From Ochotona curzoniae (lineage: Eukaryota; Chordata; Mammalia; Lagomorpha; Ochotonidae), in NCBI RefSeq assembly GCF_017591425.1, contig NW_024466307.1:1424001-1488000 (forward strand): DNA of 64,000 nucleotides, read 5' to 3'. Shown piece after piece: positions 60,936 through 64,000 of the stretch. Below the pieces are notes generated by a model. It was not told the DNA's origin and ran no database searches. It was given only the letters and a program-made list of their open reading frames with translations. A program made the position numbers and the translations under genes. The stretch's first letter is position 1. Each line of letters opens with the position of its first letter.

Positions 60936-62164
60936 GAGTCTGCTTTCTGAAAGTACTAACCAGGATGTTTCGATAAGGATGTGGTTAGTGATACGACACA
61001 AAAAAATGCATTATGTGATTAAGTGACTAACATGGTGACTAACCACAGCTAGGGCCGCCAAGTTATTAGACAAGTCAGTAAAAGAGAATGTAAGGGAATG
61101 GAATAGGACCACGGCTGTGTTACTCCAGCTGAAAACATGATAAACTGTAACAATCCCTCAGCAGCAGACTTCAGAAATTTCTCCAGGTGGATTTTAAATA
61201 AATGCAACCCTTACAAGAAATAATGCAAATGTCAAAAATATCCAGCAGACTGCCCGTCAGGTACAATGAGACCAGCAAGGGCGTCACTCCCTGCAGGGCT
61301 TCCACTGAGGTGTCACCACCGTGATCAACAAGTCCAACACGGGCTGCCCACGGGGTGGCGCTGCCCACGGGGTGGCTCAGCCCACGGCGCACACAGCCAG
61401 CCCTCTGCTGGTACTGAAGCCATCACAATGACCAATCGTGGCTCCTACAAAGAACACCGCTGTGAACGCTCACTTGTGTGCCGCCCCGGGAATAAAGAGG
61501 GGGGTCATGTGCTAACTGTACGGTCAACCTTGGGAGAGCTCATCAACCAGCAGAGTGCGAGCTTCCCGACTTCTCTGTGTCCTGGCCTTCGCTCACTGAG
61601 GCCTGGTTTCTGTATCTCTGGGTTCTGATGTGCACTGCCTAACAATTAATGATGCTGACGCATTTCATGTACTATTGCCAGTAATGTGTCTTTCTTGGGG
61701 AAATAAGTGGCTATTCAGATGCTCTGCTCATTTCTCCACTGGGCTGTTACCGACTGGGCTACAGTTCTCTGCATACTCTAGATGCAGGTCCTTCATCAGA
61801 TCCAGCCATTGCTAATATTTTCCCCCACTCTGTGGGCAGTTGTTTGCTTTTACAACACTGACCAAAAAAAAAAAAAGTCTTAAATTTTGAAGTAGTATCA
61901 TTACCCATTTTTCTTTTGATGCTTTTGGCATCTTTTCCACAGAAGACAAGACTGCCTGAACCAAGGTAACAGGGGTGTGCCTCCCAGCTTCTCTCCTCCT
62001 GGGAGTGTCCCAGCTTCGGCACTCCCCTAGGTCCAGGGGACAGCTTGAGCTCATTCTTGTATATGTTGTGGGTGAAGGATCTGACTTCCCTCAGGACTAT
62101 CTGCTGAACAAATCTTTCCGATGGAGCCATCTTGCCACCTTCTTCAAAAACACAAGCTGCTTTG

Positions 62165-62945
62165 GGGAAGGAATTGGGGTGCAGCACGTTAAGCCACTGG
62201 CTGGAAACCCCAGACACTGGATTCTGATCTAGCTTCCTGCACAGTCTGGGTGGCAGCCATGTACCGGGGTCCCTGTCACCCATGTGGGTGACCAGGATGA
62301 AGCTTCTGGCTCTGGCTCCTGACTCCTGCCTCCTGGCTCTGGCTCCTGCTTCCAGCTCCAGCTCTAGCTCCTGGTTCCTGGCCTCTGGCTCCTGGTTCCT
62401 GGCTTCTGGCTCTGGTTCCTGGCTCCTGGCTCTGGCTCTGGCTCTGGTTCTTGGTTCCTGGCTTGGTTCTGGTTCCTGGTTCTGGCTCTGGTTCCTGGCT
62501 CCTGGCTCTGGCTCTGGTTCCTGGTTCCTGGTTCTTGGCTCCTGGCTCTGGCTCCTGGCTTGGTTCTGGTTCCTGGTTCTGGCTCTGGTTCCTGGCTCCT
62601 GGCTCTGGCTCTGGTTCCTGGTTCCTGGTTCTTGGCTCCTGGCTCTGGCTCCTGGCTTGGTTCTGGTTCCTGGTTCTGGCTCTGGTTCCTGGCTCCTGGC
62701 TCTGGCTCTGGTTCCTGGTTCCTGGCTCTGGCCTCAGCTCCTGGTTCTAGTTCCTGGCTCCTGCCTCCTGGCTCTGGCCTCTGGCTCCTGGTTCCAGCTC
62801 CTGGTTCCTGGCTCCTAGCTCTGGCTCTGGAGTGAACAAATTCTGTCTCTTACAGGAACTTGGAATGTGAGATAGCAGATGCAAGATTTTTTTTTCTCTC
62901 TCTTCCTTTCTGCTGCTCTGCTTTAAAATAAATCATTTTTAAAGA
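62165..62945 (+). mobile_element. CSINE hugely expanded by an internal minisatellite
   Basis: Head and middle at 62165-62300 (ggggtgcagcacgttaagcc, cccatgtgggtgaccagga), array at about 62300-62832, 3' end (gcagatgcaagattttttt... ctgctttaaaataaatcatt). The element spans about 780 bp instead of roughly 320. Confidence 0.8.
62300..62832 (+). repeat. CTGGCT/CTGGTT-type minisatellite with 97-bp higher-order period, inside a SINE
   Basis: Six-base steps of ggctct, ggttcc and ggctcc fill about 530 bp. A 97-bp higher-order unit beginning gcttggttctggttcctg starts at 62461, 62558 and 62655. The array expands the 'gctcctggctctgg' part of a forward CSINE, whose 5' part is at 62165-62300 and 3' part at 62833-62945. 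Confidence 0.93.
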
Positions 62946-63028
62946 TTAGAGCGTTTCAATACACATCTGAAGAGTTACTATTCTCGAGTCTTGCTATGGG
63001 AGATTAGCACATTTAATTATGTGTTCTC

Positions 63029-63760
63029 TGTCAAGTATTGGGACTGGAGGTAAGTCCTGTTGAGTTAGACTGTAGAAACACCTGGAGAGTGCAAGATCCA
63101 GGACTAGGAATGGGCCCAGTAGGGAAACTGTGGGCACCCCTTGTTGTGGGTTGGCCCTTGTTGGGTCAACCATGGGGAACATAACAGGACCTGTGGCCTG
63201 GCAATGGAATGCGTGTGTCAAAACCGGGCCTCCTCGGTGGCTCTGACGGAACAGTGGAAGGAATGGCCAGAAGCACATGGAGGTTATGTCAGAGCACTGC
63301 AGCCTGCAGAGGACATCTAGTACCACAGCAGAGGAAGGAGGGCAGAACCCACTGGTCACTACCCCAGCGAAGCATGGAGGCAAATTTCTGACTGGACGGA
63401 GACTCAGAGGTGGACTGTGGCAGCCAAAGGACCTTGGAAGGATATCCTCATCCTTGCATCTGCACGGTCAACAGCACTGCCGAACTACAGAAACCACGTG
63501 AACAGAACCCCTGGAGTTTGCCCCGCAACGGGGACTTTGGGATGACACTGGGTGGCTGTCCCCCATCCCTGGGGACTGAGGTGATCGGGAGGTTGGGTAT
63601 AGCTTCTCCGCTTGTTGCCCCAGTTACAGGATGAAGGAAAAGAAACTGTGGAAGTAGTGGTCTCCCCCACTTTCCCCTGGCCCCAGACCCTTCCCACCCT
63701 AATCAACTATGCAGACATCATCAAAAACAAATAGAATAAATAATAATAAAGTGTTCTAAA
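63029..63760 (+). mobile_element. Probable 5'-truncated lineage-specific L1 3' end
   Basis: A GC-rich, little-decayed stretch ending ccctaatcaactatgcagac-atcatcaaaaac, then an AATAAA and an A/T-rich terminus at about 63730-63752. A gtgttct occurs just before it (63022) and just after (63753), a possible short target-site duplication. I recognise it only loosely as a lagomorph L1 3' UTR type; a low-copy sequence is possible. Confidence 0.4.
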
Positions 63761-64000
63761 TCTTGACGTTTTTCTACAGGGAAAGATGGCAGTAGGCTAG
63801 CTTTTAAGACACTCATAGCTTCCCTTGACAGGAGGACTGCTTCTGCAGAAAGTACCTTAAGAAACCCATGACCATTCCTATACACAGTCCCCTAACACAC
63901 CCCTGGATAAGGGCACGGGACGCTTGAACACATCCTCAGCATGGGAGCCAACTCCTTCCTCCAGGTGGGGGAGGGGTGAAACGGCACAGCAAGGGTGTCT

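Larger units (their letters stand above)
58176..64000 (-). other. ARSB: ARSB intron 5, 3' part
   Basis: This is the sequence upstream of exon 6 on the minus strand. I looked for exon 5 (which in human codes a VRGVGFVAS...IHISDWLPTL type stretch) on the minus strand up to 64000 and did not find it, so it must lie beyond the window. The intron holds SINEs at 58650-59140, 60108-60358, 60652-60935 and 62165-62945, and a probable L1 3' end at 63029-63760. The 59.15-60.1 and 60.95-62.15 kb stretches show nothing recognisable. Confidence 0.75.

Noticed and set aside
62282..62835. Long plus frames rich in Gly, Ser, Leu and Trp
   Set aside because: They are readings of the CTGGCT-type minisatellite, not a protein gene.
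58176..64000. Search for ARSB exon 5
   Set aside because: No minus-strand segment matches the expected exon 5 residues; it is presumed to lie beyond the window.
1..64000. CRISPR arrays or other prokaryotic systems suggested by regular repeats
   Set aside because: The arrays are directly abutting tandem units without unique spacers, and the sequence is mammalian.

Overview
This looks like lagomorph nuclear DNA, most likely a pika (Ochotona). More than 25 copies of the lagomorph tRNA-derived SINE (CSINE) can be read in both orientations. The youngest ones (9904-10227, 10241-10593, 15934-16250, 47020-47334) carry features I associate with pika rather than rabbit copies: 'cagtcgaggacggcccaaagctttgggacc' type middles and 'tcacttggggagtgaatcat' type 3' parts. 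The species call is an inference; the order-level call is firm. There is no prokaryotic-style gene content, and almost all long open frames are chance or repeat frames.

The only protein-coding gene I can support is the 3' end of ARSB (arylsulfatase B, N-acetylgalactosamine-4-sulfatase) on the minus strand: exon 6 (58105-58175), exon 7 (35992-36114) and exon 8 (34867-35132). Their coding lengths of 71, 123 and 266 bp and their phases equal those I know for human ARSB exons 6, 7 and 8. They encode roughly human residues 381-533, the C-terminal domain. Exons 1-5, which hold the sulfatase active site, lie beyond position 64000. Intron 6 is about 22 kb and intron 7 is 859 bp.

Region by region: 1-33 kb is the 3' flank of ARSB (in human the next gene that way is LHFPL2, not reached here). 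It holds CSINEs, L1 remnants, mariner-like palindromic fragments and several minisatellites (4.03, 4.37, 7.70 and 9.54 kb). From 33.7 to 34.87 kb lies the probable ARSB 3' UTR, with a degenerate interstitial telomeric repeat and a purine-rich array. From 34.87 to 36.1 kb are exons 8 and 7. Intron 6 (36.1-58.1 kb) holds old L1 copies with nested SINEs, a perfect 147-bp inverted repeat, and a 45-bp minisatellite that abuts exon 6. From 58.2 to 64 kb is intron 5, with two minisatellites born inside SINEs and a probable L1 3' end.

I found no undescribed multigene system. The most unusual structure is the array at 57569-58110. Its unit contains a copy of the exon 6/intron 6 boundary, so the real 5' splice site is followed by four exact nine-base copies of the donor motif, and the exon 6 reading frame stays open for about 198 codons through the array. 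The second is a 147-bp inverted repeat with no mismatch, 940 bp apart.
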